DNA of 64,000 nucleotides from Pseudomonas abietaniphila (GTDB lineage: Bacteria > Pseudomonadota > Gammaproteobacteria > Pseudomonadales > Pseudomonadaceae), in the NCBI RefSeq assembly GCF_900100795.1, contig NZ_FNCO01000013.1, positions 124,001-188,000 on the forward strand. Direction: 5' to 3'. The stretch's first letter is position 1. The number at the start of each line of letters is the position of its first letter. Shown one piece after another: positions 46,702 through 55,779 of the stretch. The notes below the pieces were generated by a model. It did not search any database and was not told the DNA's origin. It saw only the letters and a program-made list of their open reading frames with translations. The position numbers were made by a program, and so were the translations under genes.

Positions 46702-47520
46702 TCAACGCATGACTCTGTCCAGATGCTCCAGCGGCAGCGCCCGCTGCATGTAGTCCAGCCCGGTCAGTTGATCCAGTTCCGCCAACACCATCGAGATCTG
46801 CTTATAGGCCGCGCGGAACAACGAGCTGCCCAGGCTGACCCGCTGAATACCGGCCGCTCGCAAACGGTCAATGGTCATGCGCGGTGCCGGCAGGACGTTG
46901 AGCGGTTTGAACAGCTCGCTCTGCACGGTCTTCAGGTCTTCCATGCTGCGCAGCCCTGGCGCGAACAGGCAATCGGCGCCCGCCGCTTCAAAAGCCGCCA
47001 GTCGCTTGATGACTTCACTCAGTGAATAGTCGTGCTGCCCAAGCAGGTAGTCGGTGCGTGCGGTCACGACGAAGTTGGGGTTGCGGGTGCGCACCGCTTC
47101 ACACGCCGCGCCGACCCGTTCGCAGGCTTGCTCGACATTGAAGAAGACCGGCGCTTTCGGGTCGCTGTAATCAGCGATGTCCTCGATGGACGCCCCACCG
47201 CAGCCGATGTCCGAGATGCGTCGGAAATTGCTCTCCACCCCTTCCGGCGTTCTTGCCAGACCGTTTTCAAGGTCCGCGCTCACCGGAATCTGAACCGCGC
47301 GCACGATGCGGTCCAGTGCCTCGAACTTCATTTCGTCGTCCATGGCTGGCGACGAGTCGCGGTACCCGCGCATAAAGGCAATGCCCGCGCTGGTCGTCCC
47401 CACACTCGGATAACCCAATTGCTCAATCAGACGCGCACTCCCCTCGCACCACGCGTTGGGCATCACGAAAAGTGGGCTGTCAGGCCGGTGTAAGTCGTTG
47501 AATCGTTTGCTCGCATTCAT
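46702..47520 (-). CDS. Isocitrate lyase/PEP mutase superfamily enzyme
   Basis: A 272-residue TIM-barrel enzyme. Recognisable blocks are FVMPNAWCEGSARLIEQLG, VGTTSAGIAF, VSADLENG and VVTARTDYLLG, which match the PEP phosphonomutase-like/oxaloacetate decarboxylase-like group. The usual KxxC lyase motif of isocitrate lyase is missing. The ATG at 47520 has GGGGGA upstream. It cleaves or rearranges a 2-oxoacid derivative; the exact substrate is unknown. It is divergent from the biosynthesis-like cluster that starts at 47666. Confidence 0.88.
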   Translation of the reverse strand: MNASKRFNDLHRPDSPLFVMPNAWCEGSARLIEQLGYPSVGTTSAGIAFMRGYRDSSPAMDDEMKFEALDRIVRAVQIPVSADLENGLARTPEGVESNFRRISDIGCGGASIEDIADYSDPKAPVFFNVEQACERVGAACEAVRTRNPNFVVTARTDYLLGQHDYSLSEVIKRLAAFEAAGADCLFAPGLRSMEDLKTVQSELFKPLNVLPAPRMTIDRLRAAGIQRVSLGSSLFRAAYKQISMVLAELDQLTGLDYMQRALPLEHLDRVMR

Positions 47521-47665
47521 GGATAAATTCCCCCTGAACGCAAGATTAAGGGCCGGGCCGTTTATTACCCATTCAGAAAAAGTTAATCCGTTTAAAAAAA
47601 CGTGAACAGACAGGGGCCGGGGATCGTGAAAGTCTTGCCCCACCTAACGCCCTGGACGCCTTTCC

Positions 47666-48775
47666 ATGAAACGGACTGCAACCGCTTTATTGCTTTCACT
47701 CGCCTGTACATTGACGTTTGCCGCACAAGTCGAACCCGTCAAAACATCAACTTCCCTCTCCACGGAAAGTTCGAAACTTCATACGTTCAAACTGCCGGAC
47801 TCTGCGCTTCATATCGCACTATGGGAGGACAAAGCCCGTGGCCCGCACCGCGCAATGATCAAAGAATCCCAAGTGGTTTTATTTGTTCACGGCGCGACGA
47901 TTTCCGGCAAGTTGTCCGCCGGTTATCCCATTGACGGTTATTCCTGGTCTGGCGATGTTGCCAACTCCGGACGTGATGCGTGGGTGGTGGACTTGCCCGG
48001 TTATGGCCGCTCCGACGACTACCCCGAAATGCGCAAGCCGGACGCCAGCACCACCACCGATCCGGTGGGCAATGCCAAGAGTCTGGTGCCAGTGCTGGAC
48101 GCGGCCGTCGACTACATCCTCAAGCAAAGCGGCGCACGGAAACTCACGATCATCGCCACCTCCCGCGGCGCGATTCCCGTGGGCTATTACGTCACCGCAC
48201 ACCCGGAAAAGCTGGACAAGGTGGTCTTCAACTCGCCCATCGTGCGCCGCGACACCATCGACCCGGCGGTCATCAAAGGCCTGTTCGGCAGCGCTGACCG
48301 ACCGGCCCTGAATTTCTATGAAATCCCCATGGACAAGCGCCTCGCCATGCTCACCGATGATCGGCCGCAAGGCACCGACGTGCAGCTGGAAGACGACTTC
48401 ATCACCCATTGGCCGAGCGACTCTTTGTCAGAGCGCGGCACCCGACAAGGCACGATCAAAGTACCCGGCGGATTCGCTCAAGACATCTACGACGCCTGGC
48501 ACGGTACTTATTGGGACCCGGCCAAAGTGACAGTACCCGTGCTCATTACACGCGGTGATTACGACCATGTTTTAACCCCGCGCGAAGACACCGACTGGTT
48601 ATACAGCCATCTGACTAACGCCCCCAGTAAGCGCTCGGTGTTAATTGATAAAGGCACGCATGCCATGTTGTTTGAAAAGAAGCGTTTTGAACTGTATCGC
48701 GAAGTTCAACTTTTCCTCGACGGACCCTATACCCCGCTGGCGCTGACCTGCAATTTCTGCGGCGGCCGCAATTAA
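47666..48775 (+). CDS. Exported alpha/beta hydrolase, first gene of an unassigned biosynthesis-like cluster
   Basis: A 369-residue protein with a signal peptide (MKRTATALLLSLACTLTFA). The alpha/beta-hydrolase elements are the oxyanion region LFVHGATISG, the nucleophile elbow ATSRGA (Ser in a variant of GxSxG), an acid in GDYDHVLTP and the histidine in GTHAMLFE. Being periplasmic, it might release or inactivate a product made by the downstream enzymes. It ends 15 bases before the ThiF-like gene, with which it is probably co-transcribed. Confidence 0.82.
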   Translation: MKRTATALLLSLACTLTFAAQVEPVKTSTSLSTESSKLHTFKLPDSALHIALWEDKARGPHRAMIKESQVVLFVHGATISGKLSAGYPIDGYSWSGDVANSGRDAWVVDLPGYGRSDDYPEMRKPDASTTTDPVGNAKSLVPVLDAAVDYILKQSGARKLTIIATSRGAIPVGYYVTAHPEKLDKVVFNSPIVRRDTIDPAVIKGLFGSADRPALNFYEIPMDKRLAMLTDDRPQGTDVQLEDDFITHWPSDSLSERGTRQGTIKVPGGFAQDIYDAWHGTYWDPAKVTVPVLITRGDYDHVLTPREDTDWLYSHLTNAPSKRSVLIDKGTHAMLFEKKRFELYREVQLFLDGPYTPLALTCNFCGGRN

Positions 48776-48790
48776 TCAAGGAGCAAGACC

Positions 48791-49720
48791 ATGCTGAAGA
48801 AAGCACGCATCGTGACGCTGGAAGGCGTCTTCAACGAGAAAATCTACGATGAACGGGTATCCCGAAGCGGCTGTTTCCTGGGCAACACCGTGCTTGAGCA
48901 GGTCGCCAATCAGGCCAAGCTGTCCAACGCGGTGGTCGGTGTGGCAGGCGCAGGCGGCATTGGCGGCGCGGTGGCGCTGGGGCTGGCCCGGTTGGGCGTG
49001 CGCCATATCAAGATCGCCGACCCCGATTCTTTCGAGATCAGCAACATCAACCGCCAGTTCGGCGCCTCGGTGAACACCGTCGGCCGCAACAAAGCGCTGG
49101 TGGTCGCCGAAGAGGTGCACAAGCTGGCCGGCGACGTGACCATCGAAGTCTTTCCGGAAGGCATCCAGAAACACACTGCCGACGCCTTCGTGGAGAACTG
49201 CGACCTGGTGCTCGACCAGATGGACTTCTACAGCATCGGCGAACGCTATGCCCTGCACCGCGCCTACCGCAAATCGGAGAAGTGCAAAGGCATGCTCGCG
49301 TCGTCGGTGGTCGGCTGGGGCGCGAACATCTACAAGTTCGAAAAGGACGGGCTGACCCTGGAGGACTTCTACGGGATTCCCGAAGACGTGCAGATGACAC
49401 CCGACCTCGTCGACAAGCTGGTCAAGCTGCAGGCGTCCTATCAGCCCCGTTTCCCGAGCATCCCGGACATCTACGGCTGGATGCAGGACACCGGCAACGT
49501 GCCGATCCTGTCCATCGCGCCCACCGCCTCGCACTACCTGATCCTCTGCCGCTCGACCCTGATGCTCTGCGACCTGGAAGGCGCGCCTTACAGCACACCG
49601 CTGCCCGCCATGCCCAAGTACTACTGGTTCGACGGCTCGACCTTCGACAACGGGATCTACGAGTTCAACGGCGAATGGGCCAACCCGGACGAACACCGGA
49701 AGCACTTCAACATCGCCTGA
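48791..49720 (+). CDS. Stand-alone ThiF/MoeB/E1-like adenylating enzyme
   Basis: A 309-residue E1-superfamily protein. The nucleotide motif is VVGVAGAGGIGGAVALGLARLG (about residues 47-68), followed by the Asp and Arg/Asn block IADPDSFEISNINRQFG. E1-like enzymes adenylate a carboxylate, usually the C-terminus of a ubiquitin-like protein or peptide. The paired CxxC zinc sites of MoeB are absent and I find no gene for a ubiquitin-like partner or precursor peptide nearby. AAGGAG lies 7 bases before the ATG. In this setting it may activate a small acid for amide formation (inference). Confidence 0.85.
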   Translation: MLKKARIVTLEGVFNEKIYDERVSRSGCFLGNTVLEQVANQAKLSNAVVGVAGAGGIGGAVALGLARLGVRHIKIADPDSFEISNINRQFGASVNTVGRNKALVVAEEVHKLAGDVTIEVFPEGIQKHTADAFVENCDLVLDQMDFYSIGERYALHRAYRKSEKCKGMLASSVVGWGANIYKFEKDGLTLEDFYGIPEDVQMTPDLVDKLVKLQASYQPRFPSIPDIYGWMQDTGNVPILSIAPTASHYLILCRSTLMLCDLEGAPYSTPLPAMPKYYWFDGSTFDNGIYEFNGEWANPDEHRKHFNIA

Positions 49721-49765
49721 TGCTCAACGGCCCTCGTACGCGGGGGCCACACCGAGGTATGTGCC

Positions 49766-50989
49766 TTGAACGCGACAACCCGTCTTCACGAAACACGCGA
49801 CATTGGTTTGTTCCTCACAGGATCGGGCTTGTGGTTCATCTGCGTGGGCATTCAGAGCATTTTCCTGCCCTGGGTGCTGATCAGCGTTCTTCATGCCTCG
49901 CCCTTTCAGTTCGGCGTGGCGCAGATGTGCCTGATGCTCCCGGTGCTGGCGCTGGTGATTTACGGCGGCTACCTGGCGGACCGTCACCCGCTGCGTCGCC
50001 TGCTGACGCGCCTCTACCTGATCGCTGCGATGGTTGCGTTGCTGTTCGCGGCCTGGTGCTTTCAAGGTTCGCTGAGCTATCCGATGGTGCTGATCTACTC
50101 GCTGCTGTTCGGCGTGCTCTGCGCCTTCTGCGCACCGGCCCGGGAAGCCTGGCTCAACGTGCTCGGCCAGCGGCAGTTGCAGAAAATCGTCACGATCAAT
50201 ATTGGCATCGAGTTCGGTATTCAGGTGGTGGGTTATGCCCTGGGCGGACTGGTCTCCTGGATCGGCGTCAGCGTGATGTTCCTGCTCCTCGCGGTGCTGT
50301 TTCTGACCGCCTCCGTTTCGGTGGCGCGGATCTCCACGACGACGTTGGCCAAGCCGCAGTCGGACCTGCTGACCGAAACCCGCGAGGCGTTTCGCTTCTC
50401 GGTGAATCACCCGGTGATCTTTCCGGTGCTGTTGCTCAACGGGCTGATCGGGGTGTTTTTCCTGGGTTCGTACTTCGTCGTCATGCCGCTGCACCTGTCT
50501 CAACTGCCAGGCTACGACGCTTCTCTGCTAGCGACCGCGAACATCGTGTTCATGGTCGGGCTGATCGCATCCATCGCCACGCTGGTGCTCGCCGGGGGCG
50601 TGCAGAGCAAGCAACGCACGCTGATCGTGAGCTGCCTGTTGGCCTCACTTGTCCTGGTCGTCATGCCCTGCGTCTTCAACCGCTGGCTGCTGCTCACGCT
50701 GCTGTTTGGCTGGGGGTTTCTGGGCGGCATCGCGCTGAGCATGGGCCAGACCCTGATTCAGGAAAACGCCCCCGCGCGCAACAAGGCGCAAGTGCTGGCG
50801 CTGCTGATGCTGTTCTTCATGGGCGGCAACCCGGTTGGCTCGTTGCTGCTGGGCACGCTGCTCGAGTACTGGGAAGCCACGTCGGTGGGCGTCATCACCG
50901 CGACGGTCATGATCCTGGCCATCGCCGCCATCTCGTACATCTACAAACTCTGGGGTTCGCACTATGACCACATCAACTCTGCCACTTGA
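49766..50989 (+). CDS. MFS transporter of the unassigned cluster
   Basis: A 407-residue major facilitator protein with about 12 helices, including the loop GGYLADRHPLRRLLTRLYLIAA after helix 2. The start is a TTG with GAGG 8 bases upstream; no in-frame ATG is available near the N-terminus. Its position between the adenylating enzyme and the acyltransferase suggests export of the cluster product. The last 26 bases overlap the next gene. Confidence 0.88.
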   Translation: MNATTRLHETRDIGLFLTGSGLWFICVGIQSIFLPWVLISVLHASPFQFGVAQMCLMLPVLALVIYGGYLADRHPLRRLLTRLYLIAAMVALLFAAWCFQGSLSYPMVLIYSLLFGVLCAFCAPAREAWLNVLGQRQLQKIVTINIGIEFGIQVVGYALGGLVSWIGVSVMFLLLAVLFLTASVSVARISTTTLAKPQSDLLTETREAFRFSVNHPVIFPVLLLNGLIGVFFLGSYFVVMPLHLSQLPGYDASLLATANIVFMVGLIASIATLVLAGGVQSKQRTLIVSCLLASLVLVVMPCVFNRWLLLTLLFGWGFLGGIALSMGQTLIQENAPARNKAQVLALLMLFFMGGNPVGSLLLGTLLEYWEATSVGVITATVMILAIAAISYIYKLWGSHYDHINSAT

Positions 50990-51629
50990 TTTCCCGGTGC
51001 CGACGCGGCGCATCAATCAGGTCTGCATCGCCAGCACCGAAGCGGATCTGGCCAAGGTCCAGGCCATCTGGGAGGAAGTCTACAAAGAAGAACTCGGCTG
51101 GCTGGATGAAACCAACACCGACCCACGCAACGATCGCTTTCACGCCGCGTCGGTGTACCTGCTGGCCACCGGCAGCGAAGGCGAACCGGTCGGCGTCATG
51201 CGCATGGTGATCGACAGTGTGCAGGGGCTGCCGGTGGAGAACTTCATCGACATCACGGCCCTGCGCCACGTCGCGCAGGGCTCGCTGGTCGAGTGCGCAA
51301 GGCTGATGGTCCCTGCGCGCTACCGCGATCAGAAGTTCGCGGCCTATCCCCACGGCGTTTTTGCCGCGTTGGTGAAAGCCGCGCTGCATCATTGCCTCAA
51401 GGAGAAGAACTACAACGTGCTTGCCAACTGCTTCCTCGACACCCGGACCACGCCCATCAAAGCGCTGGTGCAGATGGGCTTCAAGGACCTGAATATCCGC
51501 TTTCGCGATGAGCTCAAAGAGGCCTCGGAATGCACGGTCCTGCACCTGGACATCAAAGACATGCTGTCGATCTTTTATGGCCAGGAAAACGGATTGGGCA
51601 ACTACATCATGATGCGCAATGCAGGCTGA
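50964..51629 (+). CDS. GNAT-like acyltransferase resembling autoinducer/N-acyl amino acid synthases
   Basis: A 221-residue protein of the GNAT/LasI-like superfamily, seen in VGVMRMVIDS, the catalytic-strand-like EGSLVECARLMVPARYRD segment and a C-terminal FKDLNIRFRDELKEASECTVLHLDI. The N-terminal half with EEVYKEELGWLDE resembles N-acyl amino acid synthases and homoserine-lactone synthases rather than ordinary acetyltransferases. It overlaps the MFS gene by 26 bases. It probably acylates an amine made by the aminotransferase gene that follows (inference). Confidence 0.75.
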   Translation: MTTSTLPLDFPVPTRRINQVCIASTEADLAKVQAIWEEVYKEELGWLDETNTDPRNDRFHAASVYLLATGSEGEPVGVMRMVIDSVQGLPVENFIDITALRHVAQGSLVECARLMVPARYRDQKFAAYPHGVFAALVKAALHHCLKEKNYNVLANCFLDTRTTPIKALVQMGFKDLNIRFRDELKEASECTVLHLDIKDMLSIFYGQENGLGNYIMMRNAG

Positions 51630-51651
51630 CGCGCCGCACAGGACGGAACCT

Positions 51652-52947
51652 ATGAACACCTCGACCTCCATCTACCAGCTTGAATCCAACGTACGTTCCT
51701 ATTGCCGGGACTGCGACGTGGTATTCGCCACCGGCCGCGGCGCGACCCTGACCGATGTCCATGGCCTGAGCTATGTCGACTTCTTTGCCGGCGCGGGTTC
51801 CCTGAACTACGGGCACAACAATCCGCACCTGAAGAAACAGCTGCTGGCGTACATCGAACAGGACGGCGTGACCAACACGCTGGACTTTCACAGCGACGCA
51901 AAAACCCGGTTCATCGAGCGCTTCGAGCAGGTGATCCTCAAGCCGCGCGGCCTGCACTACAAACTGCAATTCACCGGCCCGACCGGGACAAATGCCGTGG
52001 AAGCCGCGTTGAAGCTGGCGCGCAAAGCCACCGGCCGATCCACTGTCGCAGCGTTTACCCACGCGTTTCACGGCGTCTCGCTCGGCGCACTGGCCGCGAC
52101 CGCCAACGCCGACAAGCGCGGCGCAGGCGGCGTGGAATTGTCGAACGTGGTGCGCCTGCCGTACGACGGTTTCTTCGGCCCGGACATCGACAGCGCCGAC
52201 ATCATCGCAACCCTCTACAGCACCGCTGGCAGCGGGTATGAAAAACCGGCGGCGATCATCCTCGAAACCGTTCAAGGCGAAGGGGGTTTGAACTGCGCCT
52301 CGACGCACTGGCTAAAACGAATCGAGCAGCTGTGCAAAGACCTCGGTGCGCTGTTGATCATCGATGACATTCAGGCAGGTTGCGGACGCACCGGCAGCTT
52401 TTTCAGCTTCGAGCCCGCGGGCATCTCGCCGGACATTGTCTGCCTGTCGAAATCCATCAGCGGTTACGGACTGCCCATGTCACTGGTGCTGATCAAACCC
52501 GAGCACGACTGTTGGGCGCCCGGCGAACACAACGGCACGTTTCGTGGCAGCAACCCGGCATTCGTCACGGCCTGCGCGGCACTGGATTACTGGCAGGACA
52601 CCCGGCTGCAAGACACCATCGGCGTGTACTCGCGGCTGATCCGCACGGCATTGGAAACGCTGGTTGCGCAGACCTCGCCCGGCACCGCGCAGGTCGTGGG
52701 ACGCGGCTTGTTCATGGGCCTGAAATTCAGTGACCCCGACACCGCCAGCCGACTCGTCAGCGCCTGCCTCGAACAAGGGCTGCTGGTGGAAACCTGCGGT
52801 CCGCAAAGCGAGGTGCTGAAGCTGATGCCACCTCTGACCATCGACGCCCACACCCTGACCCTGGGTCTGGAAAAGCTGCAGCAGGCCTGCCTGAATGTCC
52901 TCTGCGTCCCTACCCCGACTGCCACCGCCCTGCGAGGGATCGCTTGA
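51652..52947 (+). CDS. Class-III aminotransferase, diaminobutyrate--2-oxoglutarate transaminase (EctB-like)
   Basis: A 431-residue PLP enzyme close to EctB/Dat: ESNVRSYCRDCDVVF at the N-terminus, GAGSLNYGHNNPHLK, QFTGPTGTNAVEAALKLARK, and IIDDIQAGCGRTG with the PLP lysine in CLSKSISGYGLP. Such enzymes convert aspartate semialdehyde to L-2,4-diaminobutyrate. The ATG at 51652 has AGGA 8 bases upstream; the in-frame start at 51619 lies in the previous gene. The gene shares its stop with the start of the next one (TGATG). No ectA or ectC follows, so ectoine is not the product. Confidence 0.88.
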   Translation: MNTSTSIYQLESNVRSYCRDCDVVFATGRGATLTDVHGLSYVDFFAGAGSLNYGHNNPHLKKQLLAYIEQDGVTNTLDFHSDAKTRFIERFEQVILKPRGLHYKLQFTGPTGTNAVEAALKLARKATGRSTVAAFTHAFHGVSLGALAATANADKRGAGGVELSNVVRLPYDGFFGPDIDSADIIATLYSTAGSGYEKPAAIILETVQGEGGLNCASTHWLKRIEQLCKDLGALLIIDDIQAGCGRTGSFFSFEPAGISPDIVCLSKSISGYGLPMSLVLIKPEHDCWAPGEHNGTFRGSNPAFVTACAALDYWQDTRLQDTIGVYSRLIRTALETLVAQTSPGTAQVVGRGLFMGLKFSDPDTASRLVSACLEQGLLVETCGPQSEVLKLMPPLTIDAHTLTLGLEKLQQACLNVLCVPTPTATALRGIA

Positions 52948-53657
52948 TGAACAACATGACCCAACGCTTCGACATGCCGTACGCCCATCAGAACGACAGC
53001 GACTTCATCCTTCAGGAACTCGCGCAACTGAAAGCCGAAATGATCGACCAGATCTCGCGGCATCCGTTTCTGATCGAATGCCGCAACGGACTGGCGTCGC
53101 TCGACCGGCTGAAAGCCTTCATGGTGCAGCAGGGCAAGTACAGCCGGCATTTCACGCGCTACATCTGTCAGTTGATGGCCAACCTGGAGTCCAACGAAGA
53201 CATTCTGCACCTGCTCGACAACCTGTTTGAGGAGATGGGATTTGGCGAGGTCAGCGAACCGCCTCATTCACAGATTTACCGCGACATGCTGCTCAACTTC
53301 GACCTGCAACTGGACGCCTTCCCGACGCGGCCTTCGACGCAGCGCCTGATCAACACGATGATGAATTTCTGCAAGCAGCCGGAAGGCGTTTATGGGCTGT
53401 CCGCGCTGTGTCTGGGCGCAGAAGCCATCGTGCCGTCGCTCTACAGCGACATCGTCACCGGTCTGGTCAAACAGGGTGTCGCCCTTGAGGACTTGAAGTT
53501 CTTCACCCTGCACATCGAATGCGACGACGGCCATGCCGACACCCTGCTGGCTATTCTTTCGCGATTGATCATCGAAAAGCCGACGCTGTTCGAAGTGGTC
53601 AGGCACGCCGCGTTCCTGATGATTCAGGCACGCCTCGAATTCCTCGACGACATGTGA
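52947..53657 (+). CDS. Haem-oxygenase-like di-iron oxidase (HDO family)
   Basis: A 236-residue all-helical protein. Possible metal ligands lie in NLESNED, LFEEMG followed by SEPPHSQIY, GAEAIVPSLY, and HIECDDGHAD, matching the HDO pattern (E, E/H, then H-x-E-x-x-x-x-H). HDO enzymes such as UndA, BesC and SznF perform O2-dependent C-C cleavage or N-oxygenation. Translation is coupled to the aminotransferase by a TGATG overlap, so its substrate may derive from diaminobutyrate (inference). Confidence 0.85.
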   Translation: MNNMTQRFDMPYAHQNDSDFILQELAQLKAEMIDQISRHPFLIECRNGLASLDRLKAFMVQQGKYSRHFTRYICQLMANLESNEDILHLLDNLFEEMGFGEVSEPPHSQIYRDMLLNFDLQLDAFPTRPSTQRLINTMMNFCKQPEGVYGLSALCLGAEAIVPSLYSDIVTGLVKQGVALEDLKFFTLHIECDDGHADTLLAILSRLIIEKPTLFEVVRHAAFLMIQARLEFLDDM

Positions 53658-53666
53658 GAGACGATC

Positions 53667-54113
53667 ATGACCCATCATCGATTTCTGTCGAGCCCCATCC
53701 CGTCCAGTCTTGAGTCACTGGACCGGCATGAACGCCTGTTGCACGAGTCGGTACGCGAATCGGGACGGCTCAAGCTGAACGCCTCCCGGATCAATTCGCG
53801 CAAACCCGAGGTGCACCCTGTGAGCCTGCCGGCCAGGACGATGAACATGAGCGTGGGCATTTTGCGCCCGTTGCAGGGTTCAGACTTGCAGCGCCACAAC
53901 TACGAAACGCTGATGTACATCACTTCCGGATCGGGTTTTTCACTGATCGGCGAAACCCACGTCGCCTGGACGGCGGGTGATGCGATCTACATTCCGGTCT
54001 GGCAATGGCACAAACACGTGAACACCAGTGAAACGGCAGAAGCGACCTACCTCGCGTGTGAAAACACCCCTCTGTTACAGACACTGGGCATCGCGTTGCG
54101 AGAGCAAGGCTGA
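53667..54113 (+). CDS. Cupin protein, last gene of the unassigned cluster
   Basis: A 148-residue cupin. The beta-barrel motifs are LQRHNYETLMYITSGSGFSLIG and WTAGDAIYIPVWQWHKHVNTS, with histidines at the expected metal sites. It starts 9 bases after the HDO gene with GAGAG upstream and ends before a strong terminator. It could be an Fe- or Mn-dependent enzyme acting late in the pathway, or a sensor. Function unknown. Confidence 0.8.
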   Translation: MTHHRFLSSPIPSSLESLDRHERLLHESVRESGRLKLNASRINSRKPEVHPVSLPARTMNMSVGILRPLQGSDLQRHNYETLMYITSGSGFSLIGETHVAWTAGDAIYIPVWQWHKHVNTSETAEATYLACENTPLLQTLGIALREQG

Positions 54114-54145
54114 CCCCTTTTCAGTTGCTTCTCATTTGCACCGCT

Positions 54146-54166
54146 CAGGCCGGTTAATCCGGCCTG
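54146..54166 (+). terminator. Terminator of the unassigned cluster
   Basis: A perfect 8-bp stem CAGGCCGG-TTAAT-CCGGCCTG followed by TTCGTG, 33 bases after the cupin stop codon. It marks the operon's 3' end. Confidence 0.75.
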
Positions 54167-54396
54167 TTCGTGCATGTGCGCGCGTTGTTCTTGAATGGTA
54201 TTTACGCGACGAATGTCATGTTTTCCGACCTTGCTAGCACTTGCACATCACCGGGTAAACGGCTCACCATGAGCGCGTTTACAGACACGGCCAAACGCAC
54301 GGCGCAGACCGGCGCGATCATTCAAGCCACCACAAGAAAACGCGGGTAATGGACTGATTTCAACCGCCAAGGATCAGCCATTCCAGGAAAAACAGC

Positions 54397-55320
54397 ATGT
54401 CTCGAATTTTCGATGTTGATACCAACCTCTGGCGCACCTTCAAATCGGTCAGCGAAACCCGCAGCATCACTCGGTCATCCGCCGCCCTTTGCAAGACGCC
54501 ACCGGCCATCAGCATGCAAATCAAAAAGCTGGAAGAGCTGCTCGATCTACAGCTTTTCGTGCGCGGCGATCACGGTTTCAGACTGACGCCGATTGGCGAA
54601 GAAGTGCTGATGACCGCCGAAAAAATCCTGACCATGAACGACAACCTGTTCAGGCTCAAGGACAAGGTCAATGCCTACGAACTGCGTCTGGGCCTGCCCG
54701 ACGACTACTCGCTGTTCTTTCTGCACGACATCATCCGTTCGCTGAACTCGATGGAACCGACCATTCACCTCAACGTGACCTGCAAGACGTCACTGCTGCT
54801 GATGACCGACATCGAACACGGCAACCTCGACATGGCGATCATCGCCACGCCCGAAGGTCAACTCGTGGCCAACTCGGAACACATTCGCTATGAAGCATTG
54901 AGCTGGATCGGTGAAGAAGAGTTGATGCAGCCGGGCCAGCCCTTGCCCCTGGTGCATTTCCCGGAAGGCTGCATCTGTCGCGAGATCTCGGTCAATGCGT
55001 TGAGGATGGCGGGCATCGAGGCGCGCGTGAGCTTTACCTCTGACTCCAACTTTTCAGTGTTCAATGCGATCAATGCCGGCGCAGGCATCGGCGTCAGCGA
55101 ACGCTCGCTGATTCCCAAAAAAACGCCGGTGATCGACAGCTCGCTGTTGCCTGAACTGCCGCGCATTGAAATGAGCACCGTGGCGAACTACGAGCGCATT
55201 CCGAAACACACCCTGTCTCAGGTGTCCGCGAAGATCAAAGCGTGCATCAATGCCAGTTGCGACCAGCTCGTCTCGAACAGGCAGCACAGCGAACCGTTGA
55301 TGAGACAGAGCCTGTTCTGA
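54397..55320 (+). CDS. LysR-type regulator following the unassigned cluster
   Basis: A 307-residue regulator with a clear helix-turn-helix (TRSITRSSAALCKTPPAISMQIKKLEELL) and effector domain (VFNAINAGAGIGVSERSLIP). It lies 283 bases after the cluster on the same strand, separated by the terminator, so it is a separate transcript. As the nearest regulator it may control the cluster, but divergent control is not possible from this layout. Confidence 0.88.
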   Translation: MSRIFDVDTNLWRTFKSVSETRSITRSSAALCKTPPAISMQIKKLEELLDLQLFVRGDHGFRLTPIGEEVLMTAEKILTMNDNLFRLKDKVNAYELRLGLPDDYSLFFLHDIIRSLNSMEPTIHLNVTCKTSLLLMTDIEHGNLDMAIIATPEGQLVANSEHIRYEALSWIGEEELMQPGQPLPLVHFPEGCICREISVNALRMAGIEARVSFTSDSNFSVFNAINAGAGIGVSERSLIPKKTPVIDSSLLPELPRIEMSTVANYERIPKHTLSQVSAKIKACINASCDQLVSNRQHSEPLMRQSLF

Positions 55321-55495
55321 TCCCGCCTTTTGCGTCTTATTTAGACGATCTGTCGCATAGTGGCGACTTTCAGACGCCGAAAAGCAGGGTGCCGGGCATA
55401 ACATGGGAACCATCACAAGGGCTCAACCGATTGACGGGCTCTTGTCCTTGTCGCCCAAGGCTGTCGTCTACCAGCCGCCCCGGAGCTTAATGATC

Positions 55496-55750
55496 ATGTC
55501 TGAAGTCACTCTTTACACCACCAACACCTGCCCGTATTGCGCTGCCGCGAAGAGCCTGCTCAAGGCCAAGGGCGTGAGCTACAACGAGATCAGCGTCCAG
55601 ACCTCGGTGGAACAGCGCACCATCATGATGGAGCGCAGCGGTCGTCGCACCGTGCCGCAGATCTTCATCGGCGAGCGCCACATCGGCGGTTTCGACGACA
55701 TGGCCCTGCTGCAACAGAGAGGCGAGCTGGACGCGCTGCTGGCCGGTTAA
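55496..55750 (+). CDS. grxC: Glutaredoxin 3-type protein
   Basis: An 84-residue protein with the active site CPYC near the N-terminus, cis-Pro TVPQIF and GGFDD, typical of GrxC. I start it at the ATG at 55496 (MSEVTLYTT), with GGAG 10 bases upstream; an ATG at 55490 is too close to the ribosome-binding site, and the frame to 55403 is longer than the family. Confidence 0.93.
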   Translation: MSEVTLYTTNTCPYCAAAKSLLKAKGVSYNEISVQTSVEQRTIMMERSGRRTVPQIFIGERHIGGFDDMALLQQRGELDALLAG

Positions 55751-55779
55751 GCATCGTCGTTTCAGACGCCCCGACCACC

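Noticed and set aside
49282..50967. 561-codon plus-strand ORF across the ThiF-like and MFS genes
   Set aside because: It runs through two clear genes in another frame and has Arg/Pro-rich composition with no family features.
51652..52947. Ectoine biosynthesis as the role of the EctB-like gene
   Set aside because: No ectC-like synthase was found. The cupin at 53667 is not recognisably EctC, and the acyltransferase does not look like EctA.
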